DNA of 64,000 bases from Luscinia megarhynchos (lineage: Eukaryota > Chordata > Aves > Passeriformes > Turdidae), in assembly GCA_034336665.1 (NCBI GenBank), contig CM067570.1:22649002-22713001 (forward strand), written 5' to 3'. How positions within the stretch are numbered: position 1 is the stretch's first letter; every line of letters starts with the position of its first letter. The notes beneath the pieces are model-generated. The model made no database searches. It saw nothing but the letters and a program-made list of their open reading frames with translations, and was not told the DNA's origin. Positions 26,755 through 41,000 of the stretch are shown one piece after another. A program made the translations under genes and the position numbers.

Positions 26755-28708
26755 CTGTAAAACAAATGAAAAAATAAGTAAAACATTTAATATTAAACCT
26801 TAGTTTACCACAGACCTGAATTCCACTTAGATTTCATCATCTATACAAGAACGTAAAAACTGCAGACAGAAATTGAAGCCTATTTCATCTACATCATATA
26901 TTTGCTCCATCTTGCTTTGTAACATTGCACAACATTTCACAGTAAACTGTCAAAATCTGAAAAGAAAATATAACCTCTTTACTCCCAGTCCTAAGGACAA
27001 ACCATTATTCTATCCTGTGTTAGTACAGAAAAATGAACTTTATTGGCTAGACTTAATTTAATTTATGGTATTTCATGAAGAAGAAAAAATGTTAAAAACA
27101 AAGTTTTCCACCAATGTTATCTTCTATGTAGAAGAAAACAGTAATCATAAAGTTAGGAAAAAATTGTGTATTTGTTATCAGATCACTTGTCAAGATTATA
27201 TCCTATATTTATTTAGTACATATTGCTTAGACTAAAATGAAAAGGTTGAATATTGACATTTCAACATATTAATTCGTTAAAGTACTACCAGGAAAACAAT
27301 TCTCAGACTAAATCAGTAATTTCATCTACTAAGTGGATTTTATGATGTCACACTGAACTGAATGAAGATCAAGACTCTTGATTACTCTAAACTCATCAGC
27401 TTTAGCAATAAGTAAAAGTTAAATAATCAGAGTGGTGATATAAAGGTGACACAAGTCATGGGACTTTTCTTTAAATATTTAATTTTATTCATAAAAATTT
27501 AATTAATAAGAAGTTATAGAAATCAGCAACAAAATACCCTAATTCATTTTGCACCATTTTAACAAATATGCAAAAACTGTTTACAAGTAGACAATATTTT
27601 GAACACAAAGCGTTTTTGAGAACTACATGTATAGGCAAATCTCATGTGATCTGCACAAGTGATCAATTCACATAGGAAAGTCTTTTTTATTGCCTCCTTC
27701 TCAAACTCAAGACACAGATGTGCAACCCATGTTTCTGCAAGCTTTGCAGAGGCAGGATGAGTGCTGCCAGCAAGCCAGGGAAATAAGAGTGGGCAAAAAG
27801 CTGACCTTCCCCACTAGCTGCAGTTCCCACTGAACCTCACAACCACACAGTGGCTGAAGCAAAACCCAGTCAGGATCATAACCTGAACACAAGGGATTCA
27901 AATACTGTAACTCTATTAACAGGAAAATCATCTTAGTCAACAATAGGTGAAGGACACCTTGACACAGACTTCAAAACCCAGAAGGAGGATGGAAAAAAAA
28001 GAAATTATTCATATTTGACACACTTTCTGAAGCTTCACCTAAGTCTGAGAGGAAAAATGCTCTGATAGAGAGGAAGCATCTGTGTAGTAAGAAAGGAAGT
28101 AGTTCAAGTGTTCTAATATGTTAGAAATGGCATTTTCTTTGACCACTGAGACCAGAAAGTAATCTATATTGTTCAGCAAAAATAAGACTATTTGAAAGCC
28201 CACAGCTCTGAAGAGTCAAAAATTTTAGAATTTTGGAAACTTTTTTATTGAAAATTGTCACGTTTCTTCTTCTCCTACTTTATGAAGTATGCAGAACATA
28301 ATTTGTGATTGGAACTGTGATCCACAACTAAGTCAACTACATCCTATTGCAAAGGAAAGCAGGTAGTACAGCAGATATTGCATCAAAACCTGCTCAGCTG
28401 CAATATCTGTGTGAACTGCAGCCCTGCACACATTCCTACTGCTCACGGTTGGTGGTGCCAGGAGAATATTTCTGTACTTTTGAAACTAAAACCCTATTTT
28501 AGAAAAAGGTCTAAAACTGTGTGTTCTCAGAATATAAAGAATTTGTCTTTTACTTGAGTGAGCTGTCGCATCCTCTTTTTCAGAATTTCTTCCTGTGCAC
28601 ATAACTTGTCACAGAACCACATTTTAAGGAAATACCTCTCTACAATAACACAGCCACTGGGTTCACATCCATAAAACGGATCAGTCAACTATGAATATAA
28701 ATATTTAC
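26755..28708 (-). other. SESTD1: SESTD1 intron between coding exons 3 and 4
   Basis: About 2.0 kb, AT-rich. I see no exon, repeat family or other feature in it. Confidence 0.8.
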
Positions 28709-28799
28709 CTGGAGCATTAACACAACTGTCTTTACCACATTCCACTGAGATTTTCTGCCATCCACTATCACAGTGAATCCTCGAGCTTTACACTTCTCA
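28709..28799 (-). CDS. SESTD1: SESTD1 coding exon 3 (residues 55-85)
   Basis: The 91-bp exon encodes [16 protein letters not shown], then [14 protein letters not shown]. This includes the strand-rich core of the SEC14-like fold. The acceptor is TTTTCTTTTAG, and the first T completes the split serine codon. The donor is GTAAATATT after a CAG codon. The exon ends in phase 0, matching the next exon. Confidence 0.95.
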
Positions 28800-31792
28800 C
28801 TAAAAGAAAAAAAAATCCCACTTAGAAAAACATAAAATTCACTCTAACAAGTGTCATATCATGACAACTTTGGATTACAAGTCTCCTGCAAAATATGACT
28901 CCATAGTTTTTTCCTTACAGAAGTACTGTGTTATAAACCTTAAGTTAACTCATTTATAGAATAACTTCCAATTTTAATGCTCCAGATTATTATTACATAT
29001 TGCAATTTTTCAGTAGCACTGAAGTATCTCATAATACAAGTATTTCTTTAAACTGTAGCAACTCTGAAAAGGTCTCATAACTGTTAACTTGAAAAAATCC
29101 TCAGAAAAGAGATCAAATTACAGTGGCATAAGGAAGACAATGAGATGTCAGTTTTTACAAGGAGAATCCAGAAGAGGAATTGCAAGCAAGCCCATGGTTT
29201 AATATTAGTTACCACACTAGATATCATGTCCCAGGTTGAAATTCTTGTGTTGGCAAAGTTACAAGCAAATAAAATCCAAAATGACATTTATGTGAGGTAG
29301 GAAAGATTACATAATCTTTCCCAAATCTGCAACTACAAAACAAAGCTACTTCTGTGATTGCCTTAGCTTACAAAAAATAAGGCACGCAACAGTAAGCACT
29401 ATGTTTCAAAACAAGAAACTAACTGTTATTTATTTCATGTTTAAGCTGAGCTTCATCAGATATGGGTGGAAGACAAATTCATCTTGGAGTTCAAAACAAA
29501 ACAAGAAAAAAAAAAAAAAGAGGGGAAAAAAGGTGCTTTACTAGTCAACTTAGGAAAAAAAAATTAAACTTTAATTAAACAGTCCATTAATGCTTTTGGT
29601 TTTAAGGAACCTGTAAGATCACACACATGATTTTTCTGGAAGCATTCTGAACATTCAGGCTTTATAGCTGCAATTTCCAGTCAAAATCAACTAAAAAGGC
29701 ACAATGTTATTGCTTTTAAGAGTAAGGCAAAGAGTGTTACTACAGCATCTTGAGACATGACTTCCTTAGTCTGACTGGAATCAAGCAGTATCAACATCTG
29801 CTCCTCTACTACTAATCCTATTAAAACACTCCAAACCCAACAGAATACACAACCAATCAAATTCAGAAGCGACAAACCACTTCTAAAAAGTTTAGTCAAT
29901 TCAAATGTTTGTACATAAGTTAAAACAAAAAGTAAAAAACTGGGTGATTTGAGCCACAATAGAGAGAATACAACAAAAGAAGCAAACTTTAGTAGGAACA
30001 GACAATGTCGTAATGTTGCCACTTTCATTCTCCTTCCGTTACGAACAGATCTCTTCAGAATCTGAGAATTTTAAATACCATCAAAGAAAGGCATAAAAGA
30101 CTTCAACACTAGAAATAAGTTGTCTGAAATTTTAGAATGGCTTTATAAACATATTCTAAAGAAATTCCACCCAAGACACTTGAAGCAGTTATGCCTCTCA
30201 AATTTTGGTCACAGCCAGCAATCTACACTAGACTGCAGATCTCAAACCAGTTATAGTTACAATTATATACCATGCACGACTGAATTAAAATTCAAACATA
30301 CTATGTTACCTTACACATAGAACTTGGGGAAAAAAGTAGTAATAATGTTGCTTGGAGAGCTATCTGGGTATGAGAGAGACATTGTCCCTCCCTTCAGCCC
30401 TACTTTTTCCAAACAGTGTTCAGCAAGTCTTTCCAGAACAAAAAAAGAGCAGTACTTAAGCCAAAGTTTGGTTTTCCTACTGAAAAACAACACACAAACC
30501 AAAACTACAATGATTTTTCCATATTGCCACCATAGAAGAGAGATCATTTTTTCCACAACTGACACAGAGCATTAAATGTGGGAACACTGACTTCACTTTC
30601 AAACAGATTGCTTAGTTTCTACTGAGTACAAAGAGCACTTTGGTTCAGCTTTTAGACAGTTATTGTTACACTAATATATGTAAAGACATACATCAGGATG
30701 AGTCTGTGGAATAATTAATGCTTACTAGAACAAGAATGCCTGCATCTGTTCCATAAATACAGCCAAGTCCTTAAGTCAATGATATGACTTGTGTGGATGA
30801 CCATTTGGTGTTTCATCACTTTACAAAAGACAACAAGCTGTTTGGAAAACCCTACAACTTACACAACTAAAATGTTGTGCAGTGTACTCATATACCTACT
30901 GATGCCTTACTTTTAAAAAATTTGAGTTTATTTTTTGCTTTTCTCTCACTAATCAGGATTTTTTAAAGTCTTACCTACCAAAATAAACCCCACATTGGAT
31001 CCTTTAACTGTGTTTTTAAACATTTATAGATGAAGTATGCAAAGTACACTGAGTATCTTTAGTTATGCCATTGTTGCTCAGTTTCCAGAAGAGAAAGTTG
31101 AAGAGACACAAAGGCAAACATTTATCTGAGGGCCTCCTTTTCTTAAAAAGCAGCAGCACAAGAGAAAAAAAAATTATAAAGACCAATCCCTGGATCTTAA
31201 GAAAGTAGAAATGCAGGTAACTAAGTCAGGACCAAAAACTGTCACTATAAGCTGGCAGTGGCACACGCAGAGAACTCAAACAACAGTGATTTTAGAGCAA
31301 GCTATGGATGACAGGATACTCAAGTTGGCAGGCAGCACATTTATGCACTACCATGAGCTGCTCACTGACTTCAGAAAGACTATATATTTTTAAACTTAGT
31401 GCACTTTGAAACTGAAGCCCTACAAGCTACAAAGATTAGGTATGTAGCAGAGAGAGAGCAATGGGCAATGATGCCCTTGCAAGCTTAGGAGTTTGATTGG
31501 AATGGCTCATTAATTCACTTAGCAATTTAAGTGCGCTGTCATTAAAAAGAAATTATGAAAAAAGCTATCCCAAGACAGGAGAACATAAGGACATAAAAGG
31601 ACACAGACAAGCCTTAGTACACATCTCTTAGCTTACTGGGATGTGTGTTTCTAACTCAGACGGTATCACATTCTAAGCAAACATTGACAAAACTAATATG
31701 GTAAAGAAGAGCAAATAAAATTAAAAACAACAGAAAGATCCCCTCTACAACTGGAAAAAACCCAGCTCTGAACAGAATGTCTTCCAAATCAC
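28800..31792 (-). other. SESTD1: SESTD1 intron between coding exons 2 and 3
   Basis: About 3.0 kb of AT-rich intron with an A-rich run near 29504-29530. No exon or recognisable repeat was found in it. Confidence 0.8.
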
Positions 31793-31901
31793 CTTGGTAT
31801 ACTTAGAAGATAGTCTAGTGTGACACTCAGCTCATCCATACTCGTCTGTTCAAGGCATAATGGAATTGTCAGAATGAGGCCACTTCTTCTGTCCTTCCCT
31901 C
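31793..31901 (-). CDS. SESTD1: SESTD1 coding exon 2 (residues 19-55)
   Basis: The 109-bp exon encodes [16 protein letters not shown]..., continuing to LDYLLSIP, part of the SEC14/CRAL-TRIO-type lipid-binding region. It starts after CTTTCTGAAACAG with GA, completing the split glycine codon. It ends with AG before donor GTGATTTGG, the first two bases of a serine codon. Both phases fit the neighbouring exons. Confidence 0.95.
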
Positions 31902-32395
31902 CTGTTTCAGAAAGAAAAAGTAATTATAAAGTTAATGTGATGAGGTTTAAGCAGAAGAAATACTTTGCAGTTAAGTGGTGTCAAACTTCATCAGAAAAGC
32001 AATCTTTAAAGTTGCTGTGAAAACCTCAACTGACATTTCACCCCTCAGTTGTGAAAGTTCATTTATCACAAGGACATTTAAAACATCACCAGGACATCAG
32101 AGCATAGCCCACATCCACAGCTGTCAAAATTTTTCATCTAACACTTTCAGTATAAACAACACAAATCAAGTGTCCCAGAAGCACTATTTTTTTCATTTTT
32201 AGATTAAATTATTAAAAAGCTTCTCCTAGACCTTCTACACTACCGCCTATCAGAAACTTAGTCCATCCACTCCCAAGCTGAGCGTATACTCAGAAGCTCC
32301 AACTGGAGCTTGTAGAAAAGGAGGACTTTTCTAGTCTGACTGACTACTACAGGAAGATCTCATACCACACAGGCTCCCCCCATGGTGCATACTCT

Positions 32396-32417
32396 AAACT
32401 AAATTTAAACTAAATTT
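32396..32417. repeat. Perfect 11-bp tandem duplication
   Basis: The unit AAACTAAATTT occurs twice head to tail without mismatch, within an intron. Confidence 0.8.
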
Positions 32418-34440
32418 ACTTTAAGGGAGTGGATTACTAAACAATCTTCTCTATATTCTAGAAAAAACTTTACAGAGACACCTATAATCACAGGTTTATT
32501 TGGGTGAAAATGAAGAAGGGTAAATTTCAGCAACCCGAGAAAGAACATCTTTATTCTTATTGGCTAAAGCAATTAAATTATACTTTTGCTTCACTAGAAC
32601 TGAAGTTCCATCTGACCAGTAAGAACAACTTTTTACAGACTAGCAACAGCCGTGCAGAAATAAGAAAAGGCACGAGCACAGTAATGCTTGCAGACTCATA
32701 CACATGTTGACATAACTTGATAAGAATTCTCCCCATCCATGAGGTGCATGCAATATAAAGAACAAACAGTTTGCACAACATATGTTAGAATCTTAAAAGC
32801 AACAGGCCTTTTTTCCTTGTTTCTAAAGCTGTGAAAACTCTCAAAATTGGAGTTTTAAAGATCCATTGATACATAGATACTTTCTACATTTTCATAAAGA
32901 ACCTATTGCTTTCAGTGCTCCACTGCAGTAATGTTCCCCTCCCTTCCTCTCTTTTGTGAGATAATTGTTTCTGTAAAACAGCAACACACTTTTTAATAAC
33001 TGTATTTCTTAATTGAAGAATCTAAGAGTTGTGCTGTATGAGAAAGGACAAATGGACAGATGCTTCCAGCAGAAACAATCTAAAGCAACAGTTATTTACA
33101 GATTGTCTACCCTTCTGTTTCTGAATGGCAGAAAGCCTGAAAATTGGAATGAGGAAGCAGCAAAAAATGAAAAATGCTTGGACTTAAACGGCATTTGCTG
33201 AACTGACTAAACAAAACACAAGCCAAATCCCAGAAATATAATCTCTTGCCATTTCACAAAAAGACCACAATAATTATCTAACTCATTATTTCATGACAAG
33301 TCATCTTGTGTAACAACTGACAGGTTTTTCCCCCAGCTTGTAAACACTGCTAAGGAATGCAACTGAGAGAATCATAAAAGAAAAAAAAAAAAAAAAGAAA
33401 AAAAGAATTTTTTTAGTCCATATTGCACCAAAGTGGTTGCTCAAGGCTTTTTGTCGATTTAGGAGCTTTCCTTTTCTTCTGTGCTTTCCTTCTTCTGTGT
33501 AATGACTTATCAACATGAAAGCTACACCAGCCATGGATTTCCATTAGAAACCACTGTTTGGTTTCCAGAAAAAGGCAGAATCAACATTATTTGTACCAAT
33601 TTAACTAAAAAATGACAATAGACTTCAGCACATAAACACTGCAGGACACATTCCTAAAATATTTTTCTGAGTATATGTTTTTAATCATTACTGAAACTAT
33701 TATGAAACTGTATGGAGCAAAATTGACATGATGAACTGATTTGTGTCTGTCAAGTTACTTTACTTACACTGAGGAATGCTAAAAAATCCTACTGCATCAA
33801 CCTTTACCATTCATTAAATTAAAGCACCCATTAATACTAATCAATTTCAAAATGATCAAAATCCACTTAGAAATACATAGGTCCAAAATGGTTACTAGTG
33901 TTTAAAATGCCACTCAATAAATTACTTTCCACTAAGAATGTCTGTATTTTGAAACAGATCAGGCAGCTTCAATAGCAATTTGAAAATGCACTCTAGTTAA
34001 TGAGAATATCCCCTTGCAATATAATGCTGAACAACCAGCTCACTACACATCTGCTGTTACTGTGGAAGAACTGTCCCAGGCTTTAATGTGAGATGTGTTT
34101 GAAGGGTTTGATTGTACATTTTTAGAAAGGAATTGTTAGATTTTCAATTGCTAGGGACTGTGGGCAAATTCAAAGCAAAATAAATTCTATTAACAAAAAG
34201 AGCAGGTTTCACTTCTCAGGTGACTGAAGCAGACTAAACCAGACTGGCTAAAACAAACTAAAATAAACTAAGCCAGAAGAATATTTACGGCAACACTTGC
34301 CAATTTTTGAAGTTGACAAGTGTTTTGTAAGTTACCTACCAACACTAGATCAGACAATCAAACACCAAGAACTAACACAGCTGTCTACAACAGCAGTGAA
34401 ACCAGCAGGAGAATGTCATTCACCATTTGAAGCACTCCCT

Positions 34441-34506
34441 TTCCTTTTTTTTTTTTTTTTTTTTTTGTTTTGTTTGTTTAGGTTGGGTTTTTTTTGTTTT
34501 GTTTTT
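34441..34506. repeat. T-rich low-complexity tract
   Basis: Long runs of T interrupted by G, with GTTTTGTTTG-type spacing. It lies inside a SESTD1 intron. It could be a degenerate A-rich retroposon tail on the minus strand, but no retroposon body is recognisable beside it. Confidence 0.7.
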
Positions 34507-35040
34507 CTGGCAGAGGGAGGAGAAAAAGTTAAGTTACCTTCATTATAAGATTCAGGAAGTTTTAAGAAATACAATGATAATTACAACCTTCTCTTAATTA
34601 ACTAATTGGCAATAACCAAACAGTTGCAATGCATGGCTAATTCTGCTTCCACATGTTTCTATGTTGGAGAAAAGATAGGTGAAAAGGAAGAAAAAAAATT
34701 TCTATAGAAAATTGTGAAAATTTTCACTCTATTTCTAAAAACATAAAAGTCAAATCAGGAAGGATTATTTTTGGATGTCTATTAAATCATCATTCTCTGA
34801 CATATAGACTGAAACTTCTCAACAACTTTGTAGGCTGAGCTACAGGCTACCACAAAGTAAGTCCTAAACACCAACAACTTGGCAACTAGATAAAAAGTTC
34901 CAGACACTTAGTTGGAATATGACAAAGCACTAACCAGCAATGTATGTTGTTAAATACATACAGCAAATACAAATAATCAACTTAAATATGCCATCCAAAT
35001 TATGCAGGGTGGAATCAGTTGAGGAAAACTGAAATTGTAC

Positions 35041-35095
35041 CTGAAAGAAAAGCCAATTTTTTCTTCAGGATGGGTAATATAACCGAGGCTTCCAT
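35041..35095 (-). CDS. SESTD1: SESTD1 coding exon 1 (start codon, residues 1-18)
   Basis: The minus strand reads ATG at 35095-35093 and encodes MEASVILPILKKKLAFLS plus the first base of a glycine codon. This matches the SESTD1 N-terminus, the beginning of the SEC14/CRAL-TRIO-type region. The donor is GTACAATTT, a weaker form. The start has a good context, with A at -3 and G at +4. The exon also carries a short 5' UTR. The most likely acceptor is TTCTTGTGTTTCAG, ending the exon at 35120. Weaker CAG and TAG alternatives would end it at 35099 or 35096. Confidence 0.92.
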
Positions 35096-38000
35096 CCTAC
35101 TGCAGATACTTTGCACAGCTCTGAAACACAAGAAGTTGAAGTGTCAAGCAGGGGAAATAAATTACAGTGTTTCACAGTGTTACACTTTTGTATTCTTCTG
35201 AAGAAAAAACAGAATACTGTAACCAAAGTCTAAACTACTATCACAACCTAAGAAAAAACATCATTGTAGACATTCATCCACGCAAATATTTAATTAAAGA
35301 TTTCTTTTTCCTCATTGTGGGGAAGAAACAGCTCAACCACAAAAACCAAAGCAGAATCTCAACCAAGGACAAGATAATTTATTTAAAGTCCTATTTCTCA
35401 ACCCTAATAAACTACAATTAATTTACAGGTAGGTTACCTGATTACTCATTCAGATGTAAAATAAGTGCAAATAAGATTGTGCTTTTGCACAGCCTGTCTG
35501 GTATTTCCAAGAATATAATAATTACCTAAATAAGTTATGCTACATTTCTGTCAGGACACTGCCACTACCCTGCCATTAGCAGGGCTTCAGTTTAAGAAAA
35601 ACACCCAACAGCCTGAATAACTGTGTCCTACCTACGACCTATACCTGGAATTGCTCTTGCTTCTTTGGCCTCCTCCTCACCCTCATGCAATTTTTATTGC
35701 ACTGTGAACTGTAATTCACTGTGATGAAGCTTTTTTCTTCACTGACAAATCCCCAGGATGCCTGAATTGCAGCTTCCTCTTCCAGCCTACACCAAGCAGG
35801 AACTGGCTTCTGCTTGCAACTCTCTGAGGTCCTACTTCCACAGATCAATCCATAGAATTAAAAAACCTAATTCTGCTCTGAAATACACAATTCAAGGTAT
35901 CACCAATATCCAGCCAAAATAAAACAGATCAAAATGGAATTTTTTTTGTTTTTCATTCCAGGCCCAGGGCTTTGGACGGCAATCTGGAATTCTCCCACTG
36001 ACACTTCAGAATGCACACAAAGAGAACTTTTTTCCTGGCATGAGGAAAGTTAACGGAATAAAAACTATAAACGATTTAGGAAAAAAAAAAAAAAAAAAAG
36101 AAAACACAAAAAACCCAGAGAAATCCAAATAGCCTGAGGTAAAACTGTTATTCCTTTTCATGTTAAAACAATGAGCTTCATAACAAATTAAAAAAACCAA
36201 CTATCATTATACAAAAAAAGAAAAAAAAAATTTCAACAGCTTTTTACTGCCTCTCCCAATGTGCAATGTGTCACAATGTTCACTCCCATCTCTTATCCCA
36301 AAATCCCCATATTGAAGTGTAATTTTGGCCAATTATATAAAATTCACACTTCACGTATTACAGAAGGAAACAAACAACTTTCTGTTCTCTCAGGAAACTG
36401 AGTCCCATGACAGCCTGCACTTTGAACAACTACTCAAAAAAGCATCCTATTAATGCTTCCTGTATGCTTTAGACAAAGATTGTATTTATCTGTTGCAAAA
36501 CCCACAAAATTCAAGAACTACTTAGGCAGTCATTTTTGTCTCTCAAACCCCTCTGTGCAAGCTTTTTAGCTTAGGCAGTTCTTTTCATTTTCCTTTTTTC
36601 AACATATGGAAGACATACCTGCATGATTTTTCCCCCTCCTCCCCAAGTTAAATTTCCAAATTATTACAAATGCCTCTTTATTATAATCAATGAATAAAGT
36701 TCAAACCTACACAAACTTCATTATCTTTGTACTTTCACACAGGGACAAAAGCCTGCATCAGCTTACTGACTCTAGGGAACATGTTTCTCTGCTCTTCTGA
36801 AAAGACCTATTTATTTAATATGAAACCATCGCTTGGCTTTCTGCCACAGTAGTGGCACTGTCCATGGATCAAAATAGTTCTTTTATTCAGTATTTCCTGG
36901 AACCAAAGGAAGCATTCTGTTCAGAGTGGAGGGAGGTGAGTCAGACCAGTTAGAACAACTGCTGACAATTCCAAACACCTAGCCTTTGTTCCATAAACTC
37001 CTGAAGTTTACAATTACCTCTCTCCTGTGAGAGCTTTGATAGGTTTCATCTAGAAGAAAATTCTCACCAGAGCAGGTTATCAGAACATACCAGGAAAAAA
37101 AAAAAAATCTTCAATTTTAAAAACAGGCTTAGCATCTTTCTCTATTTTTGACGTCAAAGAGTCTAAGGATTAATCAAACTAAATGTCTCTTTTTAATATT
37201 GGAAAGCTAAACCATTCCAGGACAGCTGGCATTTGCTTTCCAACGGGAGCTACTAACGGTGTTTTTGTACCTTTGCAATGTATTTAGACCTACAAAATAT
37301 ATGTAAAGTCTTCAGTTTGTTGGAGGAAGACAAAATGACAGGCTCTTAAAATTTTCCATCAAGCTGTCAATTTAGCATGAGGAAAGAGTGATTTGTTGCT
37401 TAATATTCTACCACTATTTAGCTGAATGAAACAGATTCCGTGTCTATTCATCAATAAAAACCCATTTGGTTTCATGAAATACAGAAAAGCTACAGAAGAA
37501 AAACAAAAGCACTGAAGAGAACAGATTTCACATGAGGAAAGTGAAATACTCCAGGAAGCTGCATTTTAACACTTCCAAATTGAAAGACATAACTTTTATG
37601 TGCTGAAATGTTACAGACATGAAATAAATAAAGAGGTTAAATTTGTTTGCTGGATTTCAGAAACAATCTAAAGTGCTGTATGAATCTAGAATCTACTTTG
37701 CCATGATACTATAAAATACCATACATCAAACATTTCCTGGACACATTCAATACACTTTGAAGAACCTCACTGAACTTGTTTAGAATGACATAGGCTTTCA
37801 GGTTATTAACTCAATATAGCAATGTCAATCTCCAACAATGCATTCATTCCTTTGTAGATTTCCACAAGAAGGTGGCAACATCAAATTCACATAATACTTG
37901 TATTTAAAACCTAAATATTTGAAAGGCATTCCAGTGGAAATAGAAAACTCTTCCAATCTCCTCAACAAGCAGAAACATTTTTTAGCAATACTATTTGTGG

Positions 38001-41000
38001 AGAAAATTCTCTTGCATACAAACATGAAATATGTATACATTAAGGAGAGATTGGGAGATAGCAGACAAATAGAAAAAAAAATTACAGGACAGGTAAAATT
38101 ACAAACAATATTTCAGGCTGCACTCCAATGTGAAATCAAAACACAATTTAATAGGCTGCATCCTCTATCATTTCTAGACTCAGGAACAACTGTGAATTAC
38201 AATGTTCTACTCCATACATCTAAACAAAAACAAACAACTCCCCCTCAACAAATGAAAACACCCTCAAAAAAAAACCAATGAAAAAAACCAAAGAACAAAA
38301 CCCAGCCAAAAATAAAAAAAAAAAAACTCATACAAAGTAAGTACTATGTGTAATTCATCAAAGTGCCAAATTTCTGATGAATGGAAAGTTTCACCTGCAT
38401 TTTGTGCTACCCATCTTCATTGTCATTGAATCAAAAACATAAATAAGAGCCAATGTGCAGACACTGTTTAAAGCCACTGTAAAAGTCTATTAAAGACAGG
38501 GGAAGAGGGACAGGCTGCTCTCCTGTGAGTAACGGGTGTTTTCTTTCTAGGCAACCCAGCAGAAACCACTGCTCCAAAACATTAACAATCAAAACAAATT
38601 CAGGCTTAATGAGAATTAATATTAACATGTTTATTCATGTTTGTTAGACCTGAAACCTTGAATACTCTCAGTACATGATGCAAGGCCTTGAAATGGGTTA
38701 GTCGGCACATGAGCATCTGTTGCAAGATTCAAAGAACGAGTTCTTTCTTCGTTCCTTTTGCTTGTATCTCACAAGAGCATGTAGCTGGTCTCTTAAGCAC
38801 AGGACCACAAGCAAAAAAAAAAGAATCTTGTTTCTATTCCCTGTTCTGCTATGAAATATACATATGGCTTTCAGCAAGTCATTTACCCTTTTTAGTCTCC
38901 ATTCAGTTCCTCCATTTAATTCTCTTTTTACAAGAGTATTGTGATGTTTAATTCATTAATGTTTTTGAAGACTTGAGAGATTAGAAGGAGCTCCACAAAT
39001 CTGCCTATAAATAACCAAGGAGCAGATGGGCAGCTATGTTCAAAACTGTAGCAGCTTGCAAGTCCAAGCAGAAACAATAGCACAAATAACAATACACATT
39101 CTGAAGTACCAAAGGAAAAAAGCCTCAAAACATATAGAATGAAAAAACTTTTTCTTTTAGATCAACATTTGACTTGCAGACCTTCAAAATTAACATCTTC
39201 ACTCGCTGAAGCCAGCATGCAGGCTTTTTTAGATGCTAACTTCAACCCACAAAGCATTACCCTCTTTTTCCCTGAATCAGCTTACAACTAGTTCATCTGT
39301 TCCACACAGAAATAAAATCCACATGTAAAAGACAGGGAGAAAGCTGAGTATCACAATTATCTATGTAGATTATTATTTCACCTTCCTTTAAAGCTACATT
39401 AAAGGTTGTCATCTCTCCCTCAGCAAAGTTGTACAAAGAGAGAACACAAAGGAAGGTGTCTCCAGGGCTGATGCCCCAGGGTAATTTGAGAAGCACAAAC
39501 CTGCCCCAAAAGTAGAAAAAAGTTGTAAATATTTATTAGTTAATGCTGCCTTCAATTAAAAAGCACCTGGAACTTGGTAACTCGGCTGGACAGTTTCAAA
39601 ATAACAATAAAACCTGACAGATGAACATCAGCTTACATATGCAAATTCAGTGCTTGGTTTTTACTCTGTAAGGCATTATGAGCAGCACTAATAAATATTT
39701 AACATTAGAGCCCTCAGGAGAAAAGGTAGCTTCAGATATTTAAGGAATATCAATTTTTTTTGCTTTTTCAACCACTTTCATATTTTTAGTTTTTTTATTA
39801 TCTGTAAAAACTATCCAGAAAAAACGCATAGAAATTTTATACCATGTCTGGAGTTGTACACAACAAAAATATTCCTGATCTTTTTTAACCTGCTAATTCA
39901 CACTAAAGAAGTCAGAAAATAAAAAATACCAGACTAATTTCATAAGTATGCAAGCTGCTTTAATTCTTAAGCAAGATGCAACCATTCAAGCCATTTCCAT
40001 TACATACACACTGTTAGTAACCTAACTCAGCAACTTGCCATGGCAGTTCAGGGGACACACTGAAAGTGTGCTCCGACTCTGGCTAAAGCTGAGGTTAACA
40101 GCATGCTAGGCCATGACCCAAAAGCACATTGTCACAGCCACAACAAATTTAAGCTTGAAAAAATTCCAATTCCACTGCATTTTCACCCAAAGGTTCAAAT
40201 CTTGTCTTCTAACTAAAGTTAATAAGTCTGATAACTACTTCCTCTATTTAACACATCTTCCATATTCATTTCCCATCCTTTTTCAATCCCTCAACATTCT
40301 GTGAAAAGTGAAATAAAAAGATGAGTAACAAAAGGAAGTGATGAGCAATATAATATGGAATAGCAAACCAGCAAATAGAGACCAGGTGAGCAAGAGGTTA
40401 CACCTTCTGAGAAGAAAAAGACATTGTGTGTCTAAGTTCTAACTTTGATCACAGTCAACTATTCATTTCACACAAAGGCAGAGCTTTTCCTCAGAATTCA
40501 AGCAAGTGCCAGAGGGGAAAAAGGAAGAGTAGCAAGCACAGAAACAATGTAACTCAGGATGCACAATGACACCTGCACGCAGAGCTGTGAGACAATGCCA
40601 ACACCTCAGTCCTTCCATGGACCAAGGCCAGCCACAGGGACTGTGCAGCAATGAGCACTCTCCCAAAGAGCAGCACTCCTTGGACTCTCTGGCCACGCTC
40701 AGAGAGCAAGCCTGTCCAACCCAAAGGAACGCAGGCACACATCACAACGATGCTGCAACGTGTGACATCGAAGATAGCAGCTTGCTAGAGTTCTCTACCC
40801 TTTCCAGCCTCAGCCCAAGCCAAACACCTGGGCTAGGCTAAGTTATAGCAGTTTTCAGGCCTCTCTAATCGATAATAATAGAGAATATAAACCACAGGTT
40901 ATGGATGCATCTCCATATTCCCTTCTGTACAACATTCCTGCCACATTTTGCAACTCTCTCACAAAGTGAGAGACAAGATTTACCTTCCTGCAGAACCCCA

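Larger units (their letters stand above)
31902..35040 (-). other. SESTD1: SESTD1 intron between coding exons 1 and 2
   Basis: AT-rich intron of about 3.1 kb. It holds a T-rich tract at 34441-34506 (long T runs broken by GTTTT and GGTTGGG), an A-rich tract near 33380-33410, and a perfect 11-bp tandem duplication at 32396-32417. No other feature is seen. Confidence 0.8.

Noticed and set aside
33755..33785. The minus strand reads TTTTTTAG followed by CATTCCTCAGT and GTAAGT, resembling the end of SESTD1 coding exon 1.
   Set aside because: The codons before it do not match, and the true exon with the full N-terminus was found at 35041-35095.
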